A DNA stretch of 64,000 bases from Xanthobacteraceae bacterium (GTDB lineage Bacteria > Pseudomonadota > Alphaproteobacteria > Rhizobiales > Xanthobacteraceae): contig JALHMF010000001.1 in NCBI GenBank assembly GCA_022844205.1, positions 707,023-771,022 on the forward strand. The letters are read 5' to 3'. The notes beneath the pieces were generated by a model, which was not told where the DNA came from, did no database searches, and saw only the letters and a list, made by a program, of their open reading frames with translations. Numbering within the stretch: position 1 is the first letter of the stretch; every line of letters starts with the position of its first letter. Made by a program: the position numbers and the translations under genes. Of this stretch, positions 26,825-35,502 are shown one piece after another.

Positions 26825-27601
26825 ATGGATCTTACCTCGGCACTCGGCGTCGTCGGCGGGGCCGTAGTCGTCGTCTCGCTCATTCTGATGGGCGGCGATC
26901 TCAAGACATTCTGGGACGTCCACGCGCTCATCGTGATCGGCGGCGGCGCTGTGGCGGCGACGCTGCTGCGCTTTCCCCTCAGTTCCATCCTGCACGGCAT
27001 GCCGCTCGGCATGAAGTACGCCTTCACCATGCGCCGTATCACGCAGCGCGAACTCATTGACGAAATCGCGAACCTCGCCGACGTCGCCCGCAAGCAGGGT
27101 CCGCTCGGCCTCGAAAAGGTGGAAACCGAAGATCCGTTCCTGGCCAAGGGTGTGCGTTATGTCGCGGACGGCTATGATGCGAATTTTATCCGCGATGCGA
27201 TGGAACGCGATCGCGAAACCTTCCTGATGCATCTCGATGAAGGCCAGAAAATCTATCGCGCCATCGGCGATTGTGCGCCGGCCTTCGGCATGGTCGGCAC
27301 GCTCATCGGCATGGTGCAGATGTTCGCCAACATGACCGACCCTTCCAAGCTTGGCCCGTTCATGGCCATCGCGCTGCTCGCGACCCTGTACGGCGCCGTC
27401 GTCGCAAATTTGTGGTGTCTTCCGATCGCCGACAAACTGCAGGTGAAGCTGCACGACGAGGACGTGAACCGCACCCTTATCATCGACGGCGTGCTGATGC
27501 TGCGCGAGGCGAAGTCCCCGCAGATCGTGCGCGAGATGTTGCTCGCCTATCTGCCGGAAGCCCATCAGCACCACGACGAAGTAGAAACCGCGCCGGCCTG
27601 A
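26825..27601 (+). CDS. MotA/PomA-like stator subunit
   Basis: A 258-aa inner-membrane protein with four predicted helices (~5-22, 32-50, 148-172, 178-205) and the cytoplasmic loop with RRITQRELIDEIANLADVARKQG. GDCAPAFGMVGTLIGMVQMF and ATLYGAVVANLWCLPIADKL are MotA/TolQ/ExbB channel signatures. Length and sequence are nearer to PomA than to the ~290-aa MotA typical of rhizobia. The GGAG ribosome site fixes the ATG at 26825. It pairs with the MotB-like gene 26 bp downstream. There are no other motility genes in the window. Confidence 0.88.
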   Translation: MDLTSALGVVGGAVVVVSLILMGGDLKTFWDVHALIVIGGGAVAATLLRFPLSSILHGMPLGMKYAFTMRRITQRELIDEIANLADVARKQGPLGLEKVETEDPFLAKGVRYVADGYDANFIRDAMERDRETFLMHLDEGQKIYRAIGDCAPAFGMVGTLIGMVQMFANMTDPSKLGPFMAIALLATLYGAVVANLWCLPIADKLQVKLHDEDVNRTLIIDGVLMLREAKSPQIVREMLLAYLPEAHQHHDEVETAPA

Positions 27602-27627
27602 TCGCGGCCGAGTACTGAGTATCCGGA

Positions 27628-28470
27628 ATGGCGTCAGCCAAGAAAAAACGTGGAGACGGGCACGGCGGCGGTGGTGGCCACGGCTGGTTTGTGACCTTCG
27701 CGGACCTGATGGGCCTCCTCGTCAGCTTCTTCGTCATGCTGGTGGCGTTCTCGACCCAGGATGCGGCCAAACTCCAGATCGTCGCAGGCTCCATGCGGGA
27801 AGCCTTCGGCACCCAGCGCGAGAACCGCTATTCCGGCATCGTCGAAGTCGACGGCCTGCCGACGCGCCCGCGCCTGAAGAACGCCGAACGCATTCCGCCC
27901 GAGCTTGCGACCGATCGTCCGACACCCAACCAGCTCGACAACCAGCTTGAGATGGGCCTGAAAGACATCACCGACCGCCAGTTCGCGCTGGCGGCGGCAT
28001 CGCTCCGCCAGGCATTGCAGGACCTCCCGGAGATCACCGAAATCTCCAAGCACATCGTCGTCACCGAGACGAGAGAGGGACTGAACATCGAAATCGTCGA
28101 TCAGGACGGCCGCTCGATGTTTCCGGAAGGCGCCAAGGAGCCTTATGCGCGCACCCGCAAGCTGATCGCCACCATGGCCGAGGCGATCCGCAAGATGCCG
28201 TACCGGGTGATGGTCACGGGACATACGGCTGCCACCCGCACGCCGCCGCGCCCGGGCTATGGCGCTTTCGATCTCTCGGCCGACCGCGCCAATGCCGTGC
28301 GGCAGATCTTGCAGGAAGAGGGACTGACCACTTCCCAGCTTTATATGGTCGCCGGGCGCGCCGACACGCAGCCGCTATTCCCGGAAGACCCGTATCTGCC
28401 CGCCAATCGCCGCGTCTCGATCACGCTCATGAAAGAGGCACCGCCGGCGCCTTTCGGTGTCCGGCCGTAA
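27628..28470 (+). CDS. MotB/OmpA-domain stator subunit
   Basis: A 280-aa protein with a Gly/His-rich N-terminus, one transmembrane helix (FVTFADLMGLLVSFFVMLVA, residues 21-40) carrying the ion-binding Asp26, a variable periplasmic linker and a C-terminal OmpA-like peptidoglycan-binding domain (RVMVTGHTAATR..LSADRANAVRQILQEEGL..GRADTQP..NRRVSI). With the MotA-like protein it should form a wall-anchored ion-driven stator. The FADLMxLL helix is closer to sodium-type PomB/MotS than to E. coli MotB, but ion choice is inference. Confidence 0.88.
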   Translation: MASAKKKRGDGHGGGGGHGWFVTFADLMGLLVSFFVMLVAFSTQDAAKLQIVAGSMREAFGTQRENRYSGIVEVDGLPTRPRLKNAERIPPELATDRPTPNQLDNQLEMGLKDITDRQFALAAASLRQALQDLPEITEISKHIVVTETREGLNIEIVDQDGRSMFPEGAKEPYARTRKLIATMAEAIRKMPYRVMVTGHTAATRTPPRPGYGAFDLSADRANAVRQILQEEGLTTSQLYMVAGRADTQPLFPEDPYLPANRRVSITLMKEAPPAPFGVRP

Positions 28471-28479
28471 GCACGGTCT

Positions 28480-28500
28480 GAAAACCGGAAATCGGTTTTC
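28480..28500 (+). terminator. Possible hairpin terminator after motB-like gene
   Basis: An 8-bp perfect stem (GAAAACCG / CGGTTTTC) with a GAAAT loop, 9 bp after the stop. The T-run is contained in the stem, so terminator strength is uncertain. Confidence 0.45.
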
Positions 28501-28586
28501 TGGAAAGAGCTTGCTCACATAAAAATATCATCCCCTTGACCGCGTAGCCGCGCCGTTCCAATTCTCTCCGGAGAAAGCGGGACGCA

Positions 28587-28910
28587 ATGAGCCATAACGT
28601 CAAGGACCTGACCCCCGAAGAAGTGAAGGCCGGCATGGAAGCGGGCACCATGCTCGTCGTGGACGTGCGCGAGCCGAATGAGACGGCGGCCGAGCGCATT
28701 CCCGGCGCGGTGCTGGTTCCGTTGCAGGGCTTCGACCCTTCGCAGCTCCCCGATCCAGGCGACAAACAACTCGTGTTTTCCTGCCGCTCAGGAAAGCGTT
28801 CCATCACGGCTTCCCTCATCGCCCAGAGTGCGGGTCTGCCATTCGCCGCTCACATGGCCGGCGGCATTCTCGCCTGGAAGGAAAAGGGCTTCGATACCGA
28901 GTCAGGCTAG
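28587..28910 (+). CDS. Rhodanese-like single-domain protein
   Basis: A 107-aa cytoplasmic protein with one rhodanese domain: LVVDVREPNETAAERIPGA (CH2A-like) and the active loop CRSGKRS with catalytic Cys66. Such proteins carry persulfide sulfur between thiols and acceptors. A GGAG and GCGGGA-rich leader precedes the ATG. It is a single gene followed by a family C repeat; no sulfur-metabolism partner is adjacent. Confidence 0.9.
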   Translation: MSHNVKDLTPEEVKAGMEAGTMLVVDVREPNETAAERIPGAVLVPLQGFDPSQLPDPGDKQLVFSCRSGKRSITASLIAQSAGLPFAAHMAGGILAWKEKGFDTESG

Positions 28911-28921
28911 TCGGAATTTAT

Positions 28922-29040
28922 CCCTCCCCGGAACGGGGAGGGTGGCGAGACGCTGTCGGCGTCGAGCCGGGTGGGGGTCGGCAGCCGGCACACCCTACCC
29001 CGCCTCACTTCGTTCGGCGACCTTCCCCTGAAGGGGAGGG
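28922..29040. repeat. Intergenic repeat, family C
   Basis: CCCTCCCCGGAACGGGGAGG at the left and CCTTCCCCTGAAGGGGAGGG at the right, with GAGCCGGGTGGGG inner sequence. It ends 16 bp before the start codon of the next gene, so the promoter of that gene must lie inside or before the repeat. Confidence 0.85.
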
Positions 29041-29056
29041 ATAATGGAGCGAGTGG

Positions 29057-30160
29057 ATGCGCCGTGTTTTTTTTGCAGCACTTGTAATTCTCTTGCAGCT
29101 GGTGAATGCGGCCACAGCACAGGAAAAGATCGTCAACATCTACAACTGGTCGGATTACATCGACCCGAAGGTGCTTGAAGACTTCACGAAGGAAACCGGC
29201 ATCAAGGTCGTCTACGATACCTTCGACGCCAACGAAACGCTTGAAGCCAAAATGCTCGCGGGCAAATCCGGCTACGACGTCGTCGTACCGTCGCACACCT
29301 ATCTTAAGCGTTTCATCCAGGCGGGCGTGCTGCAGAAAATCGACAAGTCGAAACTAGGGAATCTGAAATATGCATGGCCGGAGATTTCGCAGCGGCTGGC
29401 GAATTACGACCCCGGCAACGAATATGGCGTCAATTACATGTGGGGCACGACCGGGCTCGGCATGAATGTCGAGCGCGTGAAGCAGCGGCTCGGGGACACT
29501 CCGCTCAATTCCTGGGACATCGTGTTCAAGCCGGACATTCTGGGCAAGCTGCGCGATTGCGGCATCCATATCATCGACACGCCCGACGAGATGATCCCGG
29601 CGGCACTCTATTACATGGGCATGGACCCGGACTCAAAAAAACCCGCCGACATCGAGAAGGCAGCAAGCCTCTTGCAGAAAATCCGCCCCTTCGTGCGCAA
29701 ATTCCATTCGTCCGAATACATCAATGGACTGGCCAACGGCGAAATCTGCCTCGCGGTCGGCTATTCCGGCGATATTTTGCAGGCGAAAGCTCGAGCCGAA
29801 GAAGCCGCGAAGGGCGCCAGGAAAAAACCCGTCGTGCTGGACTACATTCTGCCGAAGGAGGGTGCCCTGATGTGGTTCGACAGCCTGTCGATCCCGAAAG
29901 ATGCGCCGCACGTCGAGAACGCGCACGCCTTCATCGATTACATGCTGCGGCCGGAAATCGCCGCGCGTAATTCGAATGCGAATTCCTACGCCAACGGCAA
30001 TCTCGAAGCGCAGAAGCTGATGGACAAGGAAATCACCGGCAACCGCTCCGTCTATCCGGACGCGGAAACGATGAAGAAGCTCTACATCACCTCGCCCTAT
30101 CCGCAGGACGTGCAGCGGGTGGTGACGCGAGCGTGGACGCGGATCAAGAGCGGGCGGTAA
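29057..30160 (+). CDS. Polyamine-type ABC transporter substrate-binding protein (PotF/PotD-like)
   Basis: A 367-aa periplasmic protein with signal peptide MRRVFFAALVILLQLVNAATA. The mature part opens EKIVNIYNWSDYIDP and carries ETGIKVVYDTFDANETLEAKM, YGVNYMWGTTGLGMNVERVK and WFDSLSIPKDAPHVENAHAF, all marks of the putrescine/spermidine-binding family. No permease or ATPase gene (potGHI) is next to it, so it is an orphan that may serve a transporter elsewhere. Ligand identity is inferred only from family. Confidence 0.9.
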   Translation: MRRVFFAALVILLQLVNAATAQEKIVNIYNWSDYIDPKVLEDFTKETGIKVVYDTFDANETLEAKMLAGKSGYDVVVPSHTYLKRFIQAGVLQKIDKSKLGNLKYAWPEISQRLANYDPGNEYGVNYMWGTTGLGMNVERVKQRLGDTPLNSWDIVFKPDILGKLRDCGIHIIDTPDEMIPAALYYMGMDPDSKKPADIEKAASLLQKIRPFVRKFHSSEYINGLANGEICLAVGYSGDILQAKARAEEAAKGARKKPVVLDYILPKEGALMWFDSLSIPKDAPHVENAHAFIDYMLRPEIAARNSNANSYANGNLEAQKLMDKEITGNRSVYPDAETMKKLYITSPYPQDVQRVVTRAWTRIKSGR

Positions 30161-30165
30161 TTTCA

Positions 30166-30286
30166 TCATTCCGGGGCGCGGCGAGCGAAGCAAGCCGCGA
30201 ACCCGGAATCCATAATCCCAGAATCAAATTATCTGCACCGGGGGTATGGATTCCGGGTCCAGCGCTGCGCGCTGTCCCGGAATGAC
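30166..30286. repeat. Intergenic palindromic repeat, family A (copy 2)
   Basis: Ends TCATTCCGG / CCGGAATGA with inner CCCGGAATCCAT / ATGGATTCCGGG arms. It lies between the convergent binding-protein gene and lpxXL. Confidence 0.85.
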
Positions 30287-30291
30287 AACGA

Positions 30292-31269
30292 CTAATCCCG
30301 CCACCTTCGCGCAAACCACAGCCACTGATCGGGATGCTCGCGTATCCAGCCTTCCACGACGGACGTGATCGTCTGCATTGAGCCGTCCACATCTATTTTC
30401 CCCTCGGCGTCGCGCGGCAACTCGATGTTCTTCGTAATGTCGATGCGGAAGCGATTATTCGGCAGCCGCACCACGCGCACGCCGTGAACGGGGCATTCGT
30501 ACTGGCGCGCCAGCCGGGCGATGGTGACATTCGCCCAGCACTCGTGGCCGAAGAATTTGACGCGCGCTCCGGGCTTGCGGTGCTGATCGACCAGAATGCC
30601 GAGATGTCCGCCGCGGTCGAGTACGCCCCCCATGAAAATGCCGGCTGAACTGCCGGCCGGAATGAGCTGGCTCATGGTTTCCGCTCTCGTCTCCTTGATG
30701 ATGTCGGCAAGGAATCGGTTGCCGGGGATGCGAAACAGCATCGCGGAATCGAGCCCGTATTTGCGGGCGCCGATCGCGGCAAGCTCCCAGTTCGCCAGAT
30801 GCGCGGAGAAGATCAGGCCCGGCTTCTTGTCGGTATAAAGCCCGATAAAGCGTTCCGTATTGTAGGTCTCGACCCGGCCGGTATTGGGGCTCGCGTCGTC
30901 ATAGTCCCAGAAATTTTCCAAGTGCACGAACTCGCCCATGCTGCGGCCGAGATTTTCCCATGCGCCTTTGAGGATTTCCTCGCGCTCCGCGTCGGACTTC
31001 TCCGGGAAAGCAATCTGCAGATTCTTGCGACCAATCTTGCTGACCGTGAGCCATGGGCCGACCCTGCGCGCAAGCCTGCCCATAAAGTTCGCTGATGAGT
31101 CTGGATCGAGCCGTTTCAGACCACGAATGATGGCGCGGACAGGGAGCGCGAGCAAAAACTCGGTGGTGTAATCCAACCCGCGAAAGAAGGCAGGAAACCT
31201 GATCTTTTGCCGTTTCCAGAAACCCGATCGAAGCAGTTTCCGCCGCTGACGTTCGCTCGGCCGGGCCAT
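30292..31269 (-). CDS. lpxXL: Lipid A very-long-chain (C28) acyltransferase
   Basis: A 325-aa inner-membrane acyltransferase of the HtrB/LpxL superfamily. The catalytic HX4E motif is HLANWE (His157, Glu162), followed by the AMLFRIPGNRF and GGHLGILVDQH stretches. In rhizobia LpxXL moves 27-hydroxyoctacosanoate from AcpXL to lipid A. The assignment rests mainly on place: it is the last gene of the acpXL cluster, starting 2 bp after the adh2XL stop. It ends beside a family A repeat. Confidence 0.9.
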   Translation of the reverse strand: MARPSERQRRKLLRSGFWKRQKIRFPAFFRGLDYTTEFLLALPVRAIIRGLKRLDPDSSANFMGRLARRVGPWLTVSKIGRKNLQIAFPEKSDAEREEILKGAWENLGRSMGEFVHLENFWDYDDASPNTGRVETYNTERFIGLYTDKKPGLIFSAHLANWELAAIGARKYGLDSAMLFRIPGNRFLADIIKETRAETMSQLIPAGSSAGIFMGGVLDRGGHLGILVDQHRKPGARVKFFGHECWANVTIARLARQYECPVHGVRVVRLPNNRFRIDITKNIELPRDAEGKIDVDGSMQTITSVVEGWIREHPDQWLWFARRWRD

Positions 31270-31271
31270 TA

Positions 31272-32294
31272 TCAGAATCTCACGACGATCTTGCCGAACA
31301 CCCGGCGCTTTTCCAGCCGTTCCAGTCCTTCGCTGAAATTCGCCAGGTCCAGTTCGGAATCGATGACGGGGAGGATGCCCTTTGCCATCTTCTCGAGGCT
31401 CGACTTGATGTTCTGGATCGTGAAGCCGAACGAGCCGAAAATCTTGTACTGCTGCTGGAAGAGCTGCATCAGGTTCATGGTCGTGGTCGGCCCGGAGGTC
31501 GCGCCGCAGGTGACGAGGCGGCCGCCTTTTCTCATGGACAAAAGTGAGCCCTGCCAGGTTTCGGCGCCGGTGTGTTCGAACACCACATCGACCCCCTTCT
31601 TGCCGGTGATCTTTCGGACCGCACCCTCGAATCGGTCGGTCTTGTAGTTGATCACGTGGTCGGCGCCGAGCGCCTTGGCCTTCGCCGCCTTCTCGTCGTC
31701 GCCGACGGTGGTGATGATCGTGACACCCATCGCCTTACCGATACGGATGGCGGCGCTGCCGATGCCGGAGCCACCCGCATGGACCAGCATCGTCTCGCCG
31801 GGCAGAAGTTTTGCATTGTCGAACAGCATGTGTTCGACGGTCGCGAAGGTAAGTGGCGCGCAGGCAGCGTCAGTCATCTTGATGCCCGCCGGCACCTTGA
31901 TCGCGAGCCGCGCCGGGATGTTGTAGAGATCGCGCGCGAAGCCATCGACGTGAAAGCCCATCAGGCCGTTCACGTTTTCGCAGAGATTGTCCTTGCCTTC
32001 CTTGCAGTATTTGCAGTGACCGCAGGTCATCGCGCCGTAGGGTACGACCGGGTCGCCGACTTTGAAGCCGGTGACACCGGCACCCACCGCCGCGATCTCG
32101 CCCGCGGCCTCGGCGCCGACGACCACAGGCATCTTTCGCTTGGCAAAGGCCATGCCGCGCCAGCCCCACACATCGATATGGTTCAGCGCCACCGCCTTGG
32201 TGCGGATCTGGACTTCGCCCTCGCCCGGAGCCGGCGGGTTATCGATCTCGGAAAGTTCAAGTTTCCGGTCGCCAAGCAACTGAAGCGCGCGCAT
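31272..32294 (-). CDS. adh2XL: Zinc-type alcohol dehydrogenase / enoyl reductase of the acpXL cluster
   Basis: A 340-aa medium-chain dehydrogenase. It has the GroES-like zinc region VPYGAMTCGHCKYCKEGKDN (Cys residues of the structural zinc) and the NAD(P) motif AGGSGIGSAAIRIGKAMG, then VFEHTGAETWQGSL. Position between fabF1XL and lpxXL matches the rhizobial gene for C28 fatty-acid synthesis, where it probably acts as the enoyl-ACP reductase; that role is inference. The gap upstream holds a family E repeat within the operon. Confidence 0.87.
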   Translation of the reverse strand: MRALQLLGDRKLELSEIDNPPAPGEGEVQIRTKAVALNHIDVWGWRGMAFAKRKMPVVVGAEAAGEIAAVGAGVTGFKVGDPVVPYGAMTCGHCKYCKEGKDNLCENVNGLMGFHVDGFARDLYNIPARLAIKVPAGIKMTDAACAPLTFATVEHMLFDNAKLLPGETMLVHAGGSGIGSAAIRIGKAMGVTIITTVGDDEKAAKAKALGADHVINYKTDRFEGAVRKITGKKGVDVVFEHTGAETWQGSLLSMRKGGRLVTCGATSGPTTTMNLMQLFQQQYKIFGSFGFTIQNIKSSLEKMAKGILPVIDSELDLANFSEGLERLEKRRVFGKIVVRF

Positions 32295-32406
32295 GCGTGA
32301 TGGTCCGTTGGATCAATGGAAGGGATGATTTTGAGAACGGCTAAGCAAATGGCCGGGCCGCGTCAACTTTACAAGTAGCCGCGCCGGGACTTCTTCGGCG
32401 CCAAAT

Positions 32407-32510
32407 ACGTTCCCCGGGCGAGCGCAAGGCGCGAGACCCGGGGTCCGGTGAATATTCATGCAAAACTGGACCCCGGCTCGGCTGGCTCACGCCAGCCGTC
32501 CGGGGAACGT
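32407..32510. repeat. Intergenic repeat, family E (copy 1), inside the acpXL operon
   Basis: Perfect ends ACGTTCCCCGG / CCGGGGAACGT (32407-32417 and 32500-32510) with inner GGACCCCGG-type arms. The second copy is at 49764-49872. It lies between fabF1XL and adh2XL, both on the minus strand. Confidence 0.85.
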
Positions 32511-32521
32511 CGATATTTAGA

Positions 32522-33802
32522 TTAACGCGGCTCTCCGGCCATCACGAGGCAGACGTTCTGGCCGCCGAAGCCGAAGGAATTGGAGATTGCGCGGGTGACC
32601 TTGGCGTCGCGTGCCTTGTTCGGAACTACGTCGAGCGGAATTTCCGGGTCCGGGATGTTGTAGTTGATCGTTGGCGGGATGCGCTGGTGCAGGATCGTGA
32701 GCAGGCTGAACGCCGCCTCGATCGCTCCCGCGGCCGAGAGCGTATGCCCGATCATCGACTTGTTGGACGAAATCGGGACGTTCTTGATATTGTCGCCGAA
32801 CACGGCCGAGACGCCCTTCGCCTCCATCTTGTCGTTTTCCGGGGTCGAGGTGCCGTGCGCGTTGATGTAGTTCACGTCGGCTGAAGTAACGCCGGCGTCG
32901 GCGAGCGCGTTCTTGATGCAGCCGATGATCGGCTTGGCGTCCGGGCTTGAGCGGGTGCGGTGGAAGGAGTCAGCCATCTCACCACAGCCTTCAATGATAC
33001 CAAGGATTTTGGCGCCACGGGCGCGCGCGTGGTCGAGATTTTCGAGCACGAGGGCGGCCGCACCTTCGGCCATCACAAAGCCGTCGCGGTTCTTGGAGAA
33101 GGGCTTCGGCGCGCTGCTCGGCGGATCGTTCTGCGTCGTGAGCGCGGACAGCAGCGCGAAGCGGATCAGCGCTTCGGTATTCACCGATCCGTCGGTGCCG
33201 ATGGAAAGTGCCGCCTGGCATTCGCCGCGCTGGATTGCCTCGACGCCAAGCTGGATGGCGGAAGCGCCGGAAGCGCAGGCCGTCGAGAGCGCAATCGGCG
33301 AGCCCTTGGTGCCGATGCGGTCGGCCAGACGTTCGGTGGTGCCGCGATAGAGGAAGCGCTCGTAGTAAGGAGCAAAGCGCTCGGTGGCCGCGACCTGGAT
33401 CAGTTCGTTGTAACCGATGGTGTCGGAGTTGCTGACCTTGGCCATCTCGATACGCTGCGGCCATTCCACTTCCACCGGCGGAACCGCGACGAACAACGGC
33501 CCGGGGAAATCGCCCAAAGTGCCAATGCCGGATTCACCGATGGCTTCGTCGGCCGCGCGGATCGCGAATTCCTCGGAAAGAGCCGGGGCGCAGAGCGGAG
33601 AAGCCGGGATGAAATCGATGGTGCCGGCAACCGTGGTTTTCAGGCCCTCGGTGGGGAAGCGGGTGATTTCGTGGATGCCGGACTCGCCGTTGGTCAGCTT
33701 GCGCCAGTTGTCTTCCTTGCCGATGCCGAGCGAGGTCACGATGCCGATGCCGGTGACGGCGACGACGGGGCGGCCCCGGTGGTCACGGAATTCCTTGCTC
33801 AT
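32522..33802 (-). CDS. fabF1XL: Beta-ketoacyl-ACP synthase, catalytic partner (FabF1XL)
   Basis: A 426-aa condensing enzyme of the very-long-chain fatty acid pathway for lipid A. The full Cys-His-His set is present: Cys176 in ALSTACASGASA, His316 in NAHGTSTPEND and His353 in SSNKSMIGHTLSAAG. Length is normal for FabF. It follows fabF2XL with a 29-bp gap, in the order seen in Rhizobium and Sinorhizobium. The pair probably acts as a heterodimer, since the partner lacks catalytic residues. Confidence 0.92.
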   Translation of the reverse strand: MSKEFRDHRGRPVVAVTGIGIVTSLGIGKEDNWRKLTNGESGIHEITRFPTEGLKTTVAGTIDFIPASPLCAPALSEEFAIRAADEAIGESGIGTLGDFPGPLFVAVPPVEVEWPQRIEMAKVSNSDTIGYNELIQVAATERFAPYYERFLYRGTTERLADRIGTKGSPIALSTACASGASAIQLGVEAIQRGECQAALSIGTDGSVNTEALIRFALLSALTTQNDPPSSAPKPFSKNRDGFVMAEGAAALVLENLDHARARGAKILGIIEGCGEMADSFHRTRSSPDAKPIIGCIKNALADAGVTSADVNYINAHGTSTPENDKMEAKGVSAVFGDNIKNVPISSNKSMIGHTLSAAGAIEAAFSLLTILHQRIPPTINYNIPDPEIPLDVVPNKARDAKVTRAISNSFGFGGQNVCLVMAGEPR

Positions 33803-33831
33803 GGTATTCTCCTAGTTCAGGCGGCGGAATC

Positions 33832-35025
33832 TCAGGCGGCTTCGACGAGGGCGATACCTTCTCCGCGCCAGGCGCTGATACTGGTTACCACAACCTGCTT
33901 TAGCGTGCCGCCCATCCATGGCTTTTCAAAGCCCGTCGTATCGCAGGCGGGCCACAGGCTGGCGCGCGAGATGGCGAGGGCCGCCAATCCGACATTGAGC
34001 GGGAATTGCGCCTCGACGCCATGGCCGAGCACGGAGCCGGGAACCCGAACCGGCATGTCCTTGGCGACTTTCTCCAGCACGGTTTTCTCGCCAGGTGTGG
34101 CGGGGGCAGCGCCGGTAGCGGAGGAGATCACGGCGGAGTCGGTTGCCTTAAGACCGGGAATGGCGTTCCAGAGACTTTCTATGACCGCTTCCAACTCGCC
34201 CTTGTCCCGGCGCGCACGGTCGGCGTTGATGTAGGAAAGCTTGGCGTAAGCTTTCGCGCCACGCGCTTCGGCATGTTGGCGCGATTCAATGACCAGAAAC
34301 GCACCGAGCGAACCGGCGGCGATCCCAGCATGCTTGTTGCCGCGAGCCCATGTCGACTCATAGGGAGCCCTCAAAGCCTCGCGGCCGAAGGAAAGCTGCA
34401 AGAGTACGTCCATGCGCTGCGCATTATAGGCACCGCCAACAAGGCCGATCTCGCTCTGGCCCGCGCCGATGCGCGCAGCCGCGATGCGAAGCGCATCCAC
34501 GCCGGAAGTTTCTTCGCCCATGAACGTGCGCGACGAGCCGACGACGTTGAAGACAATGGAAATGTTCCCCGCGAGCAGGTTCGCGAGCTGCGCCAGGGAA
34601 AGTGTCGGGCGCAGGTCGCTCATCAGCCGCTCGTTGAGATAGCGGCCCGGTTCCTGCGCCGTCTTCAGCCCGGTCAGGATGGAACCGTCCACGGCGGTGT
34701 CACGCTCGCCTCCGCCCGCCGCCACCAGCATGTCCACATGGCTCAGAATTTCGGTGTTGCCCTTGATGCCCGCGTTTTCTAGCGCGAGGCCGGCCGAATA
34801 GCAGCCAATCCGCTGCCACGGTTCCATCTGGCGCTGGTCTTTTTTGGGAATTTGCAGGTCGAAATTGATCGGCGCGACCGGATGCACGACGAAAGGCGGG
34901 TAATTCTGCTCGTCGTAGATCGGCTTCGCCGCGGTCAGGCCATTCCAGTGCGCGTCGTGTCCTTCACCGAGACAGGATACGAGTCCGATGCCGGTAATCA
35001 GAACGTCGCGTGGATTATTGGACAT
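33832..35025 (-). CDS. fabF2XL: Ketosynthase-like protein with degenerate active site (FabF2XL)
   Basis: A 397-aa thiolase-fold protein. Aligned by eye with FabF, the active-site Cys is replaced by Glu172 (MGEETSGVD for the usual TACxSGxx), and the first catalytic His is lost (SSATGAAPATPGE in place of NAHGTST), while the second remains as His335 (VLGHGVEA). It is therefore unlikely to condense alone and looks like the chain-length factor of type II polyketide systems. Start at 35025 (MSNNPRDVLITGIG) overlaps fabZXL by 11 bp; a longer start at 35064 is unlikely. Confidence 0.9.
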   Translation of the reverse strand: MSNNPRDVLITGIGLVSCLGEGHDAHWNGLTAAKPIYDEQNYPPFVVHPVAPINFDLQIPKKDQRQMEPWQRIGCYSAGLALENAGIKGNTEILSHVDMLVAAGGGERDTAVDGSILTGLKTAQEPGRYLNERLMSDLRPTLSLAQLANLLAGNISIVFNVVGSSRTFMGEETSGVDALRIAAARIGAGQSEIGLVGGAYNAQRMDVLLQLSFGREALRAPYESTWARGNKHAGIAAGSLGAFLVIESRQHAEARGAKAYAKLSYINADRARRDKGELEAVIESLWNAIPGLKATDSAVISSATGAAPATPGEKTVLEKVAKDMPVRVPGSVLGHGVEAQFPLNVGLAALAISRASLWPACDTTGFEKPWMGGTLKQVVVTSISAWRGEGIALVEAA

Positions 35026-35491
35026 GCTGCAGGTACTCCGCCGGGAATCCCACCCGGGGGGCATGCGTCAGCAAATGTTCCTTGAAGACCGGGGACGGGA
35101 AGGGCAGCACGCGGAACGTCGTCTCCGACGAGCACTTCAGCGTGTCGCCCGCCATTACCTTGTTCTGCATCTTCACGAAGCCCGAACCCTCATGCAGCAG
35201 CTTCGATTCCAGCACGAGATCGGTGCCCGGAGTGACGAAGTCGCGCAACTTGGCCTCATGCACGATCGATAGGAACGGAAACTTCTGGCACTGAGTCTTC
35301 GCAAGGATCAGCCAGCCTGCCGTCTGCGCCATCGCTTCGATCAGAAGCACGCCCGGCAGAATCGGATGTCCGGGGAAGTGCCCCTCATAAATGGTGCTTT
35401 CCTCCGGGACGTGCGATTCGCAAACGACAATGCCCTTTTCGATCGACAGCTCGCGGATGCGGTCGACCAGAATAAAATACTCAATACGCAT
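35015..35491 (-). CDS. fabZXL: 3-hydroxyacyl-ACP dehydratase of the acpXL cluster
   Basis: A 158-aa hot-dog-fold dehydratase. The active site GHFPGHPILPGVLLIEAMAQ contains the catalytic His and Glu of FabZ. It lies 11 bp after acpXL and overlaps fabF2XL, so it should act in elongating the C28 chain on AcpXL. The ATG is preceded by GAGA; length is normal. Confidence 0.93.
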   Translation of the reverse strand: MRIEYFILVDRIRELSIEKGIVVCESHVPEESTIYEGHFPGHPILPGVLLIEAMAQTAGWLILAKTQCQKFPFLSIVHEAKLRDFVTPGTDLVLESKLLHEGSGFVKMQNKVMAGDTLKCSSETTFRVLPFPSPVFKEHLLTHAPRVGFPAEYLQHVQ

Positions 35492-35502
35492 TGATTGATC
35501 TC

